Shown: in pieces, positions 1 through 8,342 of the stretch
Position numbering within the stretch: the stretch's first letter is position 1
Layout: every line of letters begins with the position of its first letter
NCBI RefSeq assembly: GCF_000695625.1
Contig: NZ_JMQI01000019.1
Coordinates: 46,254 to 110,253, forward strand
Length of the DNA: 64,000 bases
Source of the DNA: Amycolatopsis rifamycinica
Lineage (GTDB): Bacteria; Actinomycetota; Actinomycetes; Mycobacteriales; Pseudonocardiaceae
Direction: 5' to 3'
Translations under genes and position numbers: made by a program
The notes under the pieces: generated by a model
The model's input: only the letters and a program-made list of their open reading frames with translations
Told to the model about the DNA's origin: nothing
Database searches by the model: none

Positions 1-1348
1 CGGTACCCGCCGCGGCGGCCTCCGCGACCTTGCCGAGGAGGAACTCCTTGGAGCGCACGTCGACGCCGGCCGTCGGGGTGATCAGCACGAGCAGGCGGGG
101 GTCGCCCGCCAGGGCACGGGCCATCACGACCTTCTGCTGGTTGCCGCCGGACAGCGCGGACACCGCCAGCTCGGGGCCGGGGGTCTTGACCGCCAGCCGC
201 GTGATCAGGTTCCCGGCGAGCCGGTCACGCAGACCGGACCGGACGAAGATGCCGGGGCCGAGCCGGTCCATGACGCTCATCGTCGTGTTGTCGGCGATGG
301 ACATCTCCGGCACGAAACCCTGGTGGTGCCGGTCTTCCGGGACGAACCCGACGCCCGCGGCCAGCGCGGCCGGGACGTCACCGGGCCGGGGACGGCGGTC
401 CCCGACGAAGACCGTGCCGGAGGTGGGTTTGCGCAGCCCGGCCAGTGCCTCGGCGAGCTCGGTCTTGCCGCTCCCGCCCGACCCGGCCAGCCCGACGATC
501 TCCCCCGGCGCGACGTCGAACGTCACGTCCTCGAAGTACGGGGCGAGGCTCAGGTCGTCGACCCGGAGCACGGGTTCGGCGCCGCGGCGGACCGACGACG
601 CCCGTTCCTGCGTGGTGACCGCGTTCTCGCCGGTCATCGCCGCGACGAGGTCGGCCTTCGGCAGCTCGGCGACCGGCGCGGTGAGGACGTGCCGGGCGTC
701 CCGGTACACCGTCACCGTGTCGCAGATTTCGTACACCTCCTGCAGGTGGTGGCTGATGAACAGGAAGGTGACGCCCTGGCGCTGCAGGTCGGCGATGTGC
801 CCGAACAGCCGGGTGATGGCGGCGCCGTCGAGCTGCGTGGTCGGCTCGTCGAGGATGACGAACCGGGCGCCGAACGACAGGGCCCGCGCGATCTCGACGA
901 ACTGCCGCTGCTCGACGCTCAGCTCCCGGGCCGGGCGGTGCACGTCGACGTCCACCGACCAGCGTTCCAGGAGTTCGCCCGCCGAACGGCGCAGCGCGGC
1001 CCAGCGGACGAAGCCGCCGCGGGTCTCCTGCCGGTTGAGGAACAGGTTCTCCGCCACCGACAGCTCGGGGATGATCGTCGACCGCTGGTACACGCACGCC
1101 ACCCGCGACCGCCAGGCGTCCCGGTCGGACAGGGCCGGAGCCGGTTCCCCGTTCAGCCGCACGGTACCGGCGTCGGGCTCGGTCAGTCCGGTGAGGACCG
1201 ACACCAGGGTCGACTTGCCGGCCCCGTTGCGGCCGACCAGTGCGTGCGTCTGTCCGGGTAGGACGGTCAGGTCGGCTTCGTCCAGCGCGACCGTGGCGCC
1301 GTAGCGCTTGACCACCTGACGGGCCTCGACGACCGGCACGGTGTTCAT
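1..1348 (-). CDS. Sugar ABC transporter ATP-binding protein (ribose/xylose type), 3'-truncated by window edge
   Basis: About 449 residues of a tandem two-domain ATPase of the RbsA/XylG/MglA family; it would energise uptake of a monosaccharide. The first domain has a P-loop GRNGAGKST near residue 40, a signature LSVEQRQ and Walker B VILDEP. The second has a variant P-loop GSGGSGKTE and signature LSGGNQQKV. The second Walker B reads LVLITPTAGVD, so the usual Asp-Glu pair is missing and this site may not hydrolyse ATP; degeneracy in one site is known for the family. The ATG at 1348 lies 23 bp downstream of the binding-protein stop, in the same leftward operon. The permease is expected beyond position 1. 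A sugar substrate fits the fuconate genes upstream. Confidence 0.93.
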   Translation of the reverse strand, partial: MNTVPVVEARQVVKRYGATVALDEADLTVLPGQTHALVGRNGAGKSTLVSVLTGLTEPDAGTVRLNGEPAPALSDRDAWRSRVACVYQRSTIIPELSVAENLFLNRQETRGGFVRWAALRRSAGELLERWSVDVDVHRPARELSVEQRQFVEIARALSFGARFVILDEPTTQLDGAAITRLFGHIADLQRQGVTFLFISHHLQEVYEICDTVTVYRDARHVLTAPVAELPKADLVAAMTGENAVTTQERASSVRRGAEPVLRVDDLSLAPYFEDVTFDVAPGEIVGLAGSGGSGKTELAEALAGLRKPTSGTVFVGDRRPRPGDVPAALAAGVGFVPEDRHHQGFVPEMSIADNTTMSVMDRLGPGIFVRSGLRDRLAGNLITRLAVKTPGPELAVSALSGGNQQKVVMARALAGDPRLLVLITPTAGVDVRSKEFLLGKVAEAAAAGT

Positions 1349-1370
1349 GTTCGTTCCTCTCCGCAGCGCT

Positions 1371-2435
1371 TCAGCTCTTGCTGTTGCCCCACAGGGACTG
1401 GTCGTCGACCTTGACGCTGCTCACCGGGCCGAACGTGGCGCCGTCCGCGGTGACCAGCGGCGCGGCCAGCTGGTCTTCCATCAGGCCGTCGCGGACTCCG
1501 ATGATGGTGCTGTCGTGGTCGGTCTTGCCCGGCGACGGCGTCTTGCCGGCGATCGCGTCCTTGACGTACTGCAGGGCGTACTTGGCGAACAGGTCCGCGG
1601 GCTGGGAGACCGTCGCGTCCATCTCGCCGGCCCGGATCTTGGCGAGTTCCTCGGGGATGCCGTCGTTGGACACGATGAACACGTGCTTCGGGTCGCTCGC
1701 CGGGACGGCCAGGCCACGCTGCTTGAGCAGCTGCAGCGTGCCGGAGAGGGCGAAGCTGGACTGCATGTAGACGCCCTTGATGTCCGGGTTCGCCGTCAGC
1801 CGCGTCTGGAGCTTCTGGGCCGCGGTGTTGGCGTCCCAGTTGGTGGCCTCGCCGAACACCGTGATGCCGGGGAAGTCCTTCTTCATGCAGTCGTTGAAGG
1901 CTTCGGTGCGGTCCCGGCCGTTGATGGACGCCAGATCGCCCTGCAGCATGACGACCTTGCCCTTGCCGCCGAGCTTGGCGCCGAGGAACTGGCAGGCCTT
2001 CTCGCCGTAGGCGCGGTTGTCGGCCCGCACGACCATGTAGACGTTGCCCTGGTCGGGCCGGGTGTCCACGGAGACGACCGGGATCTTCTTGGTCGCGAGC
2101 TGCTGCAGGGTCGGGATGATCGCCGCGGTGTCCTGCGGTGCCATGACCACGCCCTTGACGCCCTGGCTGATCATCGTCTGCACGTTGGCCGTCAGGTTGG
2201 CGACGTCGTTCTGCGAGTTGGTGGTCTTGAGGTCGAGGCCGAACTGGCCGGCGAACTGGGGCACGTACTTGATGTAGGCGTTCCAGAAGTCGGTGTCCGA
2301 GCGTGGGTAGTCGACCCCCACGACGGTTCCCCCCGAAGCGGCGGTCGAGCCGCCGCCGCTGCAGCCGGCCAGTGCGGCCGCGGTCAGGACGCCGGCGGTG
2401 ACGACGGCGGCGGCGCGCAGGTGCTGGAACTTCAT
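1371..2435 (-). CDS. Sugar ABC transporter substrate-binding lipoprotein
   Basis: 354 residues, periplasmic-binding-protein type 1 (RbsB/XylF-like). The N-terminus has a hydrophobic signal and a lipobox LAGC with Cys around residue 24, followed by a Gly/Ser linker, so it should be a membrane-anchored lipoprotein capturing sugar outside the cell. Typical family blocks are visible: VDYPRSDTDFW, GVKGVVMAPQD, IPVVSVDTRPD and SNDGIPEELA. The ATG at 2435 overlaps the TGA of the SDR gene by 4 bp (ATGA), showing translational coupling. It belongs to the leftward fuconate dehydratase operon. The ligand is inferred from context to be L-fucose or a similar deoxy sugar; sequence alone does not prove this. 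Confidence 0.93.
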   Translation of the reverse strand: MKFQHLRAAAVVTAGVLTAAALAGCSGGGSTAASGGTVVGVDYPRSDTDFWNAYIKYVPQFAGQFGLDLKTTNSQNDVANLTANVQTMISQGVKGVVMAPQDTAAIIPTLQQLATKKIPVVSVDTRPDQGNVYMVVRADNRAYGEKACQFLGAKLGGKGKVVMLQGDLASINGRDRTEAFNDCMKKDFPGITVFGEATNWDANTAAQKLQTRLTANPDIKGVYMQSSFALSGTLQLLKQRGLAVPASDPKHVFIVSNDGIPEELAKIRAGEMDATVSQPADLFAKYALQYVKDAIAGKTPSPGKTDHDSTIIGVRDGLMEDQLAAPLVTADGATFGPVSSVKVDDQSLWGNSKS

Positions 2436-3205
2436 GACCTCTCCTCGTTGACAGGTTTCGGGCGGAGACGGAGGCCGGACATCCCGCCGTCCACGGCGAG
2501 ATCGGTGCCGGTGGTGGCGCCGGAGTCCGGGCCGGCCAGGTAGCAGATGGCCGCGGCGACCTCGTCGGCGGTGACGAGCCGGCCGGTGGGCTGACGTGCG
2601 GCGAGCGCGGCCAGCTCGGCCTCGGGATCGCCGGCCGTGGCCAGCAGCCGGTCGATCCACGGGGTGTGCGCGGTGCCGGGGTTCACGCAGCACACGCGGA
2701 TGCCTTCGGCCAGGTGGTCGGCGGCCATCGCGCGGGTGAGCGCGAGCACCGCGCCTTTCGTGGCGCTGTAGAGCGCTCGCTGCGGCAGCCCGGCGGTGGC
2801 CGCGATCGAGCAGGTGTTCACGATCGCCGCCGCGGCCGACTCCCGCAGGTGCGGCAGGGCGGCGCGGGTCACCCGCACCATGCCCACGACGTTGACGTCG
2901 AAGACGCGGTGCCACTCGGCGTCGTCGTTGTCCTCGACGGTTCCCTGTGCCCCGATCCCGGCGTTGTTCACCAGGACGTCCACGCCGCCGAGGTGCTCGG
3001 CCGCGGCCGCGACCGCGGTGCGGACCGAGCCGTCGTCCGAGACGTCGGCCCGCACGCCGGTCAGTGGCTCTTCGACCTTTTCGTTCAGGTCGAGGCAGAC
3101 GACCCGCGCGCCCCGCCGGGCCAGCATCCGCGCGGTGGCGAGCCCGATCCCGGACGCCCCGCCGGTGACGATCGCCCGGACGCCGTCGAACTCCCCGCCG
3201 CTCAC
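2432..3205 (-). CDS. SDR-family dehydrogenase, likely 2-keto-3-deoxy-L-fuconate or L-fucose dehydrogenase
   Basis: 257 residues, classical short-chain dehydrogenase. Visible are the cofactor loop TGGASGIG near residue 14, NNAG, a catalytic Ser in [10 protein letters not shown] and the YSATK active site. Asp in VVCLDLNE after the second strand favours NAD over NADP. The C-terminal half ([40 protein letters not shown]) looks like SDRs found in L-fuconate clusters that oxidise 2-keto-3-deoxy-L-fuconate to the 2,4-diketo acid. The alternative is the first step, L-fucose to fuconolactone. The GTG start overlaps the fuconate dehydratase stop by 4 bp (GTGA). Confidence 0.85.
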   Translation of the reverse strand: MSGGEFDGVRAIVTGGASGIGLATARMLARRGARVVCLDLNEKVEEPLTGVRADVSDDGSVRTAVAAAAEHLGGVDVLVNNAGIGAQGTVEDNDDAEWHRVFDVNVVGMVRVTRAALPHLRESAAAAIVNTCSIAATAGLPQRALYSATKGAVLALTRAMAADHLAEGIRVCCVNPGTAHTPWIDRLLATAGDPEAELAALAARQPTGRLVTADEVAAAICYLAGPDSGATTGTDLAVDGGMSGLRLRPKPVNEERS

Positions 3206-4515
3206 GCGACCACCACCGCGTCCCGCTGCCAGACCGGGCCGTCGGGGAACCGGTACTGCGCCACGGATTCCGCGTGCAGGCGTGCGCCGAGGCCGGGCTC
3301 CCGCGGGGCCAGGTAACGGCCCCGCTCGATGCGGACCGGGTCGACGAAGTGCTCGTGCAGGTGGTCCACGTACTCGATGACGCGGTCGGTCCGGGTGCCG
3401 CTCACCGCGACGAAGTCGAACATCGCCAGGTGCTGCACCATCTCGCACAGCCCGACGCCGCCGGCGTGCGGGCACACCGGGACGCCGAACTTCGCGGCCA
3501 GCAACAGGATCGCGATGTTCTCGGTCACCCCGGCGACCCGGCTCGCGTCGAGCTGGAGGATGTCGATCGCCTCGGCCTGCAGCAGCTGCTTGAACATCAC
3601 CGCGTTGTGGGTGTGCTCGCCGGTCGCCACCTTGATCGGCGCGACCGCCCGGCGGATCGCCGCGTGGCCGAGGACGTCGTCGGGCGAGGTCGGCTCCTCG
3701 ATCCAGTACGGGTCGAACTCGGCGAGGGGGCGCAGCCATTCGATGGCCTGCCCGACGCCCCAGGCCTGGTTGGCGTCGATGGCGATCCGGATGTCCGGCC
3801 CGACGACCTCCCGCGCGAGCCGCAGCCGGCGGATGTCCTCGTCGAGGTCGGCGCCGACCTTGAGCTTGATCTGGGTGAAGCCGTCGGCGACCGCTTCCGC
3901 CGAGAGGGCCGCGAGTTTCTCCGGCGAGTAGCCGAGCCAGCCGGGAGTCGTGGTGTAGGCGGGAAAACCGGACTCCAGGAGTTCGGCCTGGCGGCCCGCG
4001 CGGCCCGGTTCGGCGCGGCGCAGGATGTCCAGGGCTTCGTCGCGGGTCAGGGCGTCACGCAGGTACCGGAAGTCGACCAGGTCCACCAGCTCTTCCGGCG
4101 GCATCTCGGCGAGCAGCCGCCAGACCGGCTTGCCTTCGCGGCGGGCCCGCAGGTCCCACGCCGCGTTGACGATCGCGGCCGCGGCCATGTGGATCGCGCC
4201 CTTGTCCGGGCCCAGCCACCGAAGCTGGCTGTCCCCGGTCAGCCGGCGGGAGAACGCGCCGAGGTCGGCGAGCGCCTCGGCGACCGGCATCCCGACCACC
4301 AGGGGCACGAGCGCCCGGACGGCGGCCACCTCGACGTCGTTGCCGCGGCCCACGGTGAACGCGAGGCCGTAGCCCTCCTCGCCGGCACTCGTGCGGATGG
4401 TCACGTAGGCCGCCGAGTAGTCGGGTTCGGGGTTCATCGCGTCCGACCCGTCCAGGCTCAGCGAAGTCGGGAAGCGCACGTCCACGGCGTCGATGGCGCT
4501 GATCACTTCGGCCAA
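3202..4515 (-). CDS. L-fuconate dehydratase (enolase superfamily)
   Basis: 437 residues. The protein matches mandelate-racemase-subgroup enolases that dehydrate L-fuconate to 2-keto-3-deoxy-L-fuconate. It has the N-terminal VRFPTS...GSDAMNP...DYSAAYV block, the KxK pair in QIKLKVG, metal ligands in [17 protein letters not shown] and ATGEHTHN, and the His of CPHAGG. The start is uncertain. TTG at 4515 was chosen because GAGGTGG lies 5 nt upstream; GTG at 4524 (too close to its GGAG) and GTG at 4506 are also in frame. First gene of the leftward operon. The 190 bp to the divergent operon carry shared operator-like sequences. Confidence 0.9.
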   Translation of the reverse strand: MAEVISAIDAVDVRFPTSLSLDGSDAMNPEPDYSAAYVTIRTSAGEEGYGLAFTVGRGNDVEVAAVRALVPLVVGMPVAEALADLGAFSRRLTGDSQLRWLGPDKGAIHMAAAAIVNAAWDLRARREGKPVWRLLAEMPPEELVDLVDFRYLRDALTRDEALDILRRAEPGRAGRQAELLESGFPAYTTTPGWLGYSPEKLAALSAEAVADGFTQIKLKVGADLDEDIRRLRLAREVVGPDIRIAIDANQAWGVGQAIEWLRPLAEFDPYWIEEPTSPDDVLGHAAIRRAVAPIKVATGEHTHNAVMFKQLLQAEAIDILQLDASRVAGVTENIAILLLAAKFGVPVCPHAGGVGLCEMVQHLAMFDFVAVSGTRTDRVIEYVDHLHEHFVDPVRIERGRYLAPREPGLGARLHAESVAQYRFPDGPVWQRDAVVVA

Positions 4516-4538
4516 CGGGGCCACCTCTCCTTCGGGGC

Positions 4539-4553
4539 AGACAACATATGTAT
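4539..4553. promoter_or_regulatory. Third operator-like half site near the leftward promoter
   Basis: AGACAACATATGTAT shares the AGAC...CATATG core with the inverted repeat at 4645-4691. It lies just upstream of the fuconate dehydratase start, where it could block the leftward transcript. Low complexity of the core keeps confidence modest. Confidence 0.35.
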
Positions 4554-4644
4554 GGCTACGCGCCGACCCATGGATTGTCCAGACTCGATCCGTAACACGG
4601 CCATAACTTGGACGTTCAGTCACGATCGACTACTTAGAGCACTA

Positions 4645-4691
4645 AGACATATGATGACCGCTCTGACCTTTGAACGAGACATCATATGTCT
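4645..4691. promoter_or_regulatory. Perfect 12-bp inverted repeat, candidate operator of the fucose-type divergon
   Basis: Arms AGACATATGATG (4645-4656) and CATCATATGTCT (4680-4691) are exact reverse complements separated by 23 bp. The right arm sits between the -35 and -10 boxes of the rightward promoter, a typical repressor position. Two half sites about three helical turns apart fit a dimeric regulator of GntR or IclR type. No such regulator gene is present between the operons, so it is probably outside the window. Confidence 0.6.
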
Positions 4692-4699
4692 GCTACGGT
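4670..4699 (+). promoter_or_regulatory. Promoter of the FAH/lactonase/lar operon, leaderless
   Basis: TTGAAC (4670-4675), 18-bp spacer, TACGGT (4694-4699), then 7 nt to the ATG at 4707. This places the transcription start at or next to the start codon, so the mRNA is probably leaderless, which explains the absence of a ribosome-binding site. Confidence 0.6.
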
Positions 4700-4706
4700 C
4701 CGCCGC

Positions 4707-5558
4707 ATGCGCTTCCAACGCCTCGGCGACGCCGGCCGCGAGATCCCCGTCGTCCTCGACGAAACCGGTGCGGCGCGGGATCTGCGGGCGCTGACCCCGG
4801 ACATCGACGGCGCCTTCCTCGCCACCGGCGGCGTGGCGCGGACCCGGACGGCGCTGCGCGACGGGACCCTCCCGGTCCTCGACCCGGCCGGCCTGCGCGT
4901 CGGCGCCCCGGTGGCCCGGCCCGGGCTGCTCGTCTGCATCGGGCTGAACTACTCCGACCACGCCGCGGAGACCGGCGCGGCACCGCCCACGGAACCGGTG
5001 GTGTTCCTCAAGGCTGCCAACACGATCGTCGGCCCGGACGACACCGTGCTCATCCCGCGGACCAGCACCCGCACCGACTACGAGGTCGAACTCGCCGTCG
5101 TGCTCGGCGGGCGGGCGCGGTACCTGGCCACGCCGGAGGACGCCGACGCGGTCATCGCCGGCTACGCCGTCTCGAACGACGTCAGCGAACGCGACTTCCA
5201 GCACGAACGCGGCGGCCAGTGGACCAAGGGCAAATCCTGCGAGACGTTCAACCCGCTCGGCCCGTGGCTGGTCACCCCGGACGAGGCCGGCGACCCCCAG
5301 GACCTCGGCCTGCGCCTCGCCGTCAACGGGCAGCCGCGCCAGGACGGCACCACGAAGAACATGCTCTTCGGCGTCCGGCACATCATCTGGTACCTCAGCC
5401 AGTTCATGGTGCTCGAGCCGGGCGACGTCGTGAACACCGGGACGCCGGCGGGCGTGGCGTTCGGCGCCAACGACTTCCCCTACCTGTCCGAAGGGGACGA
5501 AGTGACCGTGGCCATCGACGGCCTCGGCCGCCAGCACCACCGGATCGGCCGCGCGTGA
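4707..5558 (+). CDS. Fumarylacetoacetate hydrolase family protein, likely 2,4-diketo-3-deoxy-L-fuconate hydrolase
   Basis: 283 residues. The FAH catalytic domain fills the C-terminal two thirds: CIGLNYSDHA, metal-binding DYEVELAVVLG, YAVSNDVSERDFQ, KGKSCETF and NTGTPAGVAFG. Family members cleave the C-C bond of acylpyruvates. In the non-phosphorylated L-fucose pathway the homolog splits 2,4-diketo-3-deoxy-L-fuconate into pyruvate and L-lactate, which fits the neighbouring dehydratase, SDR and lactonase. The ATG at 4707 follows a leaderless promoter; an ATG at 4686 lies inside the operator and upstream of the -10 box, so it was rejected. The stop overlaps the next GTG by 4 bp. Confidence 0.9.
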   Translation: MRFQRLGDAGREIPVVLDETGAARDLRALTPDIDGAFLATGGVARTRTALRDGTLPVLDPAGLRVGAPVARPGLLVCIGLNYSDHAAETGAAPPTEPVVFLKAANTIVGPDDTVLIPRTSTRTDYEVELAVVLGGRARYLATPEDADAVIAGYAVSNDVSERDFQHERGGQWTKGKSCETFNPLGPWLVTPDEAGDPQDLGLRLAVNGQPRQDGTTKNMLFGVRHIIWYLSQFMVLEPGDVVNTGTPAGVAFGANDFPYLSEGDEVTVAIDGLGRQHHRIGRA

Positions 5559-6397
5559 CCGGCCGGCGCGTCGACGCGCACCACCACCTGTGGCGCACCT
5601 CCGCCCGCCGCCACGCGTGGCTGGACGGCGAGGACACCGCGGCCATCCGCCGGGACTTCACCCCGGACGACCTGCGCGTGGCCGCCCTGGGGATGGACGC
5701 CACCGTGCTCGTCCAGGTCCTGCCGGAGTTCGACGAGTCGGTGGAGTTCCTCGCGATCGCGGCCGCCGAGCCGCTCATCGCCGGCGTGGTCGGCTGGATC
5801 GACCTGACCGGTTCGCCGGCGCGGGACATCGACCGGCTGCGGTCGGCACCGGGCGGCGAACTGCTGGCCGGCGTCCGCCACCTCGTCCAGGCCGAGCCCG
5901 ACCCGCGCTGGCTGGAACGCGAAGACGTCCTGGCCGGGCTCGCGGCGGTGCGTGACGCCGGGCTGGTGTACGACCTGCTCGTGCGGCCCCATCAGCTCCC
6001 CGCGGCCACCGCGGCGGTCCGCGCGCTGCCGGAGCTCACCTTCGTGCTCGACCACCTCGCGAAACCGCCGATCGCCGCCGGGGAGCTCCAGCCGTGGGCG
6101 ACGGAGCTGGCCCTCCTGGCCCGCGAGCCCAACGTCGTCGCCAAGCTGTCCGGTCTGGTGACGGAAGCCGGCCGGCCCTGGCGGGTCGAGGATCTGCGGC
6201 CGTACGCGGAAACCGCGCTCACCGCGTTCGGCCCGGACCGGCTGATGCTCGGGTCCGACTGGCCGGTGTGCCTGCTCGCCGGCACGTACGCGGAAGTCAT
6301 GGACGCCGCCGACCGCCTTCTGGAAGACCTGACGCCGTCCGAACGCGACGCCGTCCGGGGCGGAACGGCGACCCGCGTCTACGGGCTGGCGCCATGA
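5555..6397 (+). CDS. Amidohydrolase, likely L-fucono-lactone hydrolase
   Basis: 280 residues, amidohydrolase 2 (TIM-barrel) family that includes L-fuconolactonase and 2-pyrone-4,6-dicarboxylate hydrolase. The metal-binding motif DAHHHLW is at residues 7-13, the mid-barrel FVLDHLAKPP and VVAKLSGL blocks are present, and the C-terminal catalytic Asp is in MLGSDWPVC. It would open the lactone formed by fucose oxidation to L-fuconate. GTG at 5555 overlaps the FAH stop by 4 bp and its own TGA overlaps the ATG of larA by 4 bp, so translation is coupled through the operon. Confidence 0.88.
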   Translation: MTGRRVDAHHHLWRTSARRHAWLDGEDTAAIRRDFTPDDLRVAALGMDATVLVQVLPEFDESVEFLAIAAAEPLIAGVVGWIDLTGSPARDIDRLRSAPGGELLAGVRHLVQAEPDPRWLEREDVLAGLAAVRDAGLVYDLLVRPHQLPAATAAVRALPELTFVLDHLAKPPIAAGELQPWATELALLAREPNVVAKLSGLVTEAGRPWRVEDLRPYAETALTAFGPDRLMLGSDWPVCLLAGTYAEVMDAADRLLEDLTPSERDAVRGGTATRVYGLAP

Positions 6398-7674
6398 CCG
6401 CCCGGACCGTCCGGCTCGCGTACGGCGAAACCGGCCTGGACCTGGTCATCGATCCGGCGGTCACCACCGTCGTGACGCCCGTGCACCACCCGGTCACCGA
6501 ACCCGCGGACGTGCTGCTGCGCCGGGCGTTGCGGGAACCGGTGGCCGGGCCGCCGCTGCGCGCGCGGGTGCGGCCGGGACAGACCGTCGCCATCTCGGCG
6601 TGCGACGGGACGCGGCCGCAGCCACGCGAACTGATGATCCCGGCCATCCTCGCCGAACTCGACGGCGTCGTCCGCCTCGACGACGTCGTCATCCTGGTCG
6701 CCACCGGCACCCACCGCGGCAACACCGACGCCGAACTGCGCGCCATGTTCGGGGACGACGTCGTGGACACCGTCCGGATCGTCAACCACGACGCCCGCGA
6801 CCGCGCGAGCCTGACCTGGCTGGGGCGCCACGGCGACGACGTCCCGGTGTGGCTGAACAGCGAGTGGGTCGCCGCCGACGTGCGGATCACCACCGGGTTC
6901 GTCGAACCGCACTTCTTCGCGGGGTTTTCGGGCGGCCCCAAGCTCGTCGCGCCCGGGCTGGCGGCCCTGGAGACCGTGCTGGTGCTGCACGACGCCCGCC
7001 GGATCGGGCACCCCGACGCCACCTGGGGGATCACCGAAGGCAACCCCGTGCACGACGACGTCCGCGCGATCGCCGCGGCCACCGGCGTCACCTTCGCCCT
7101 CGACGTCATCCTCAACCGCGACAAGGCGGTCATCGGCGCCTTCGGCGGCGACCTGCTCGCCATGCACGCGGCCGCGGCGCGCGCCGCCCGCGACGTCGCC
7201 ATGCGGCCGGTGCCGGCGCCGTTCGACGTCGTGGTGACGACCAACTCCGGCTATCCGCTCGACCAGAACCTCTACCAGTCCGTCAAAGGGATGTCGGCGG
7301 CGCACCGGATCACCAAGCCGGGCGGGACGATCGTCTGCGCCGCGGAGTGCCGGGACGGGTTCCCCGACCACGGCTCCTACCGCGAAGTCCTCGCTTCGGC
7401 GAGTTCGCCCGCGGCCCTGCTCGCCGAGATCGCGGCCCGTCCCGTGACCGTGCCCGACCAGTGGCAGGTCCAGATCCAGGCGAAGATCCAGGACGACTGC
7501 CGGGTCGTCGTGCACACCGGCTCCCTGACCGAGGCCGACCTCGCGACGGCCCACCTGACCCGGACGACCGACATCGCGGCCACGGTGGCCGAGGCCCTCG
7601 ACCGGGCCGGGCCGGGCGCGCGGGCCTGCGTGCTGCCGGACGGCCCGCTGACGATCCCGTACGTGCGGCCATGA
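6394..7674 (+). CDS. larA: Nickel-dependent lactate racemase LarA
   Basis: 426 residues, full length. It interconverts L- and D-lactate using a covalently held nickel-pincer nucleotide. Residues known from Lactiplantibacillus plantarum LarA line up almost without gaps: Asp71 and Arg74 (CDGTRP), His107 (GTHRGN), His173 and Lys183 (EPHFFAGFSGGPK, Lys being the cofactor attachment), His199 (LHDARR, nickel ligand), Gln295 and Lys298 (QNLYQSVK) and Trp357. That set includes the lactate contacts, so lactate rather than another 2-hydroxy acid is the favoured substrate, although the LarA family is catalytically diverse. It sits inside a fucose-type operon whose hydrolase should release L-lactate. ATGA overlaps at both ends. 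Confidence 0.93.
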   Translation: MTARTVRLAYGETGLDLVIDPAVTTVVTPVHHPVTEPADVLLRRALREPVAGPPLRARVRPGQTVAISACDGTRPQPRELMIPAILAELDGVVRLDDVVILVATGTHRGNTDAELRAMFGDDVVDTVRIVNHDARDRASLTWLGRHGDDVPVWLNSEWVAADVRITTGFVEPHFFAGFSGGPKLVAPGLAALETVLVLHDARRIGHPDATWGITEGNPVHDDVRAIAAATGVTFALDVILNRDKAVIGAFGGDLLAMHAAAARAARDVAMRPVPAPFDVVVTTNSGYPLDQNLYQSVKGMSAAHRITKPGGTIVCAAECRDGFPDHGSYREVLASASSPAALLAEIAARPVTVPDQWQVQIQAKIQDDCRVVVHTGSLTEADLATAHLTRTTDIAATVAEALDRAGPGARACVLPDGPLTIPYVRP

Positions 7675-8342
7675 GCAGCGCCGACCTCGGCTTCGCGCGC
7701 GTCGACCTGGACCGCGAACACCGGCAGGGACTCCCGGAAGTCGTTTACGGGCCGGGGAAAACCCCTTCGCAGATCGCGGCCATCGTCCGGACGCTGCTCG
7801 CCCACAACACCGGGCCGGTCCTGGTCACGCGGGTCGACGCCGAGCCGGCTCGGGCCGTGCTGGCCGAGGTCCCCCGTGGCCGGTACGCGGCCGGCGCGCG
7901 GCTGCTGGTCTGGCGCCCGGCCCCGGTGACCGCCTTCACGGTCGCGGTGGCCGCGGCCGGCACGTCCGACGGCCCGGTCGCCGAGGAAGCCGCGGAAGTC
8001 GCCGCGGCCGTCGGCCTCTCGGTGCGGGCCGTCACCGACGTCGGGGTCGCCGGCCTCCACCGCCTGCTGGCCGAGCGGGACCGGCTGCGCGAAGCCGACG
8101 TGGTCATCGTCGTGGCGGGCATGGAAGGCGCGCTGGCTTCGGCCGTGGGCGGGCTGGTCGCCTGCCCGGTGATCGCGGTCCCCACCTCCACCGGGTACGG
8201 CGCGAGCTTCGAAGGCGTCACCGCGCTGCTGGCCATGCACGCCTCCTGCGCGGCCGGGATCACCGTCGTCAACATCGACTCCGGGTTCGGCGCGGCGATG
8301 GCCGCCTTCCGGCTCGCCCAAGTGCTGCGGAGGCCACGGTGA
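7671..8342 (+). CDS. larB: Nickel pincer cofactor biosynthesis protein LarB
   Basis: 223 residues, related to PurE-type AIR carboxylase in its C-terminal half (VVIVVAGMEGALASAVGGL, PVIAVPTSTGYG). LarB carboxylates the pyridinium ring of nicotinic acid adenine dinucleotide and hydrolyses the phosphoanhydride, giving the dicarboxylated mononucleotide used by LarE. The N-terminal domain has the usual DLDREHRQGLPEVVYGPGKT block. ATG at 7671 overlaps the larA stop by 4 bp, and its TGA overlaps the larC GTG by 4 bp. Confidence 0.93.
   Translation: MSSADLGFARVDLDREHRQGLPEVVYGPGKTPSQIAAIVRTLLAHNTGPVLVTRVDAEPARAVLAEVPRGRYAAGARLLVWRPAPVTAFTVAVAAAGTSDGPVAEEAAEVAAAVGLSVRAVTDVGVAGLHRLLAERDRLREADVVIVVAGMEGALASAVGGLVACPVIAVPTSTGYGASFEGVTALLAMHASCAAGITVVNIDSGFGAAMAAFRLAQVLRRPR

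Noticed and set aside
4686..4706. ATG at 4686 as start of the FAH hydrolase
   Set aside because: It lies within the operator arm and upstream of the -10 box; the transcript is expected to begin at 4707, and family members start at the MRF sequence.
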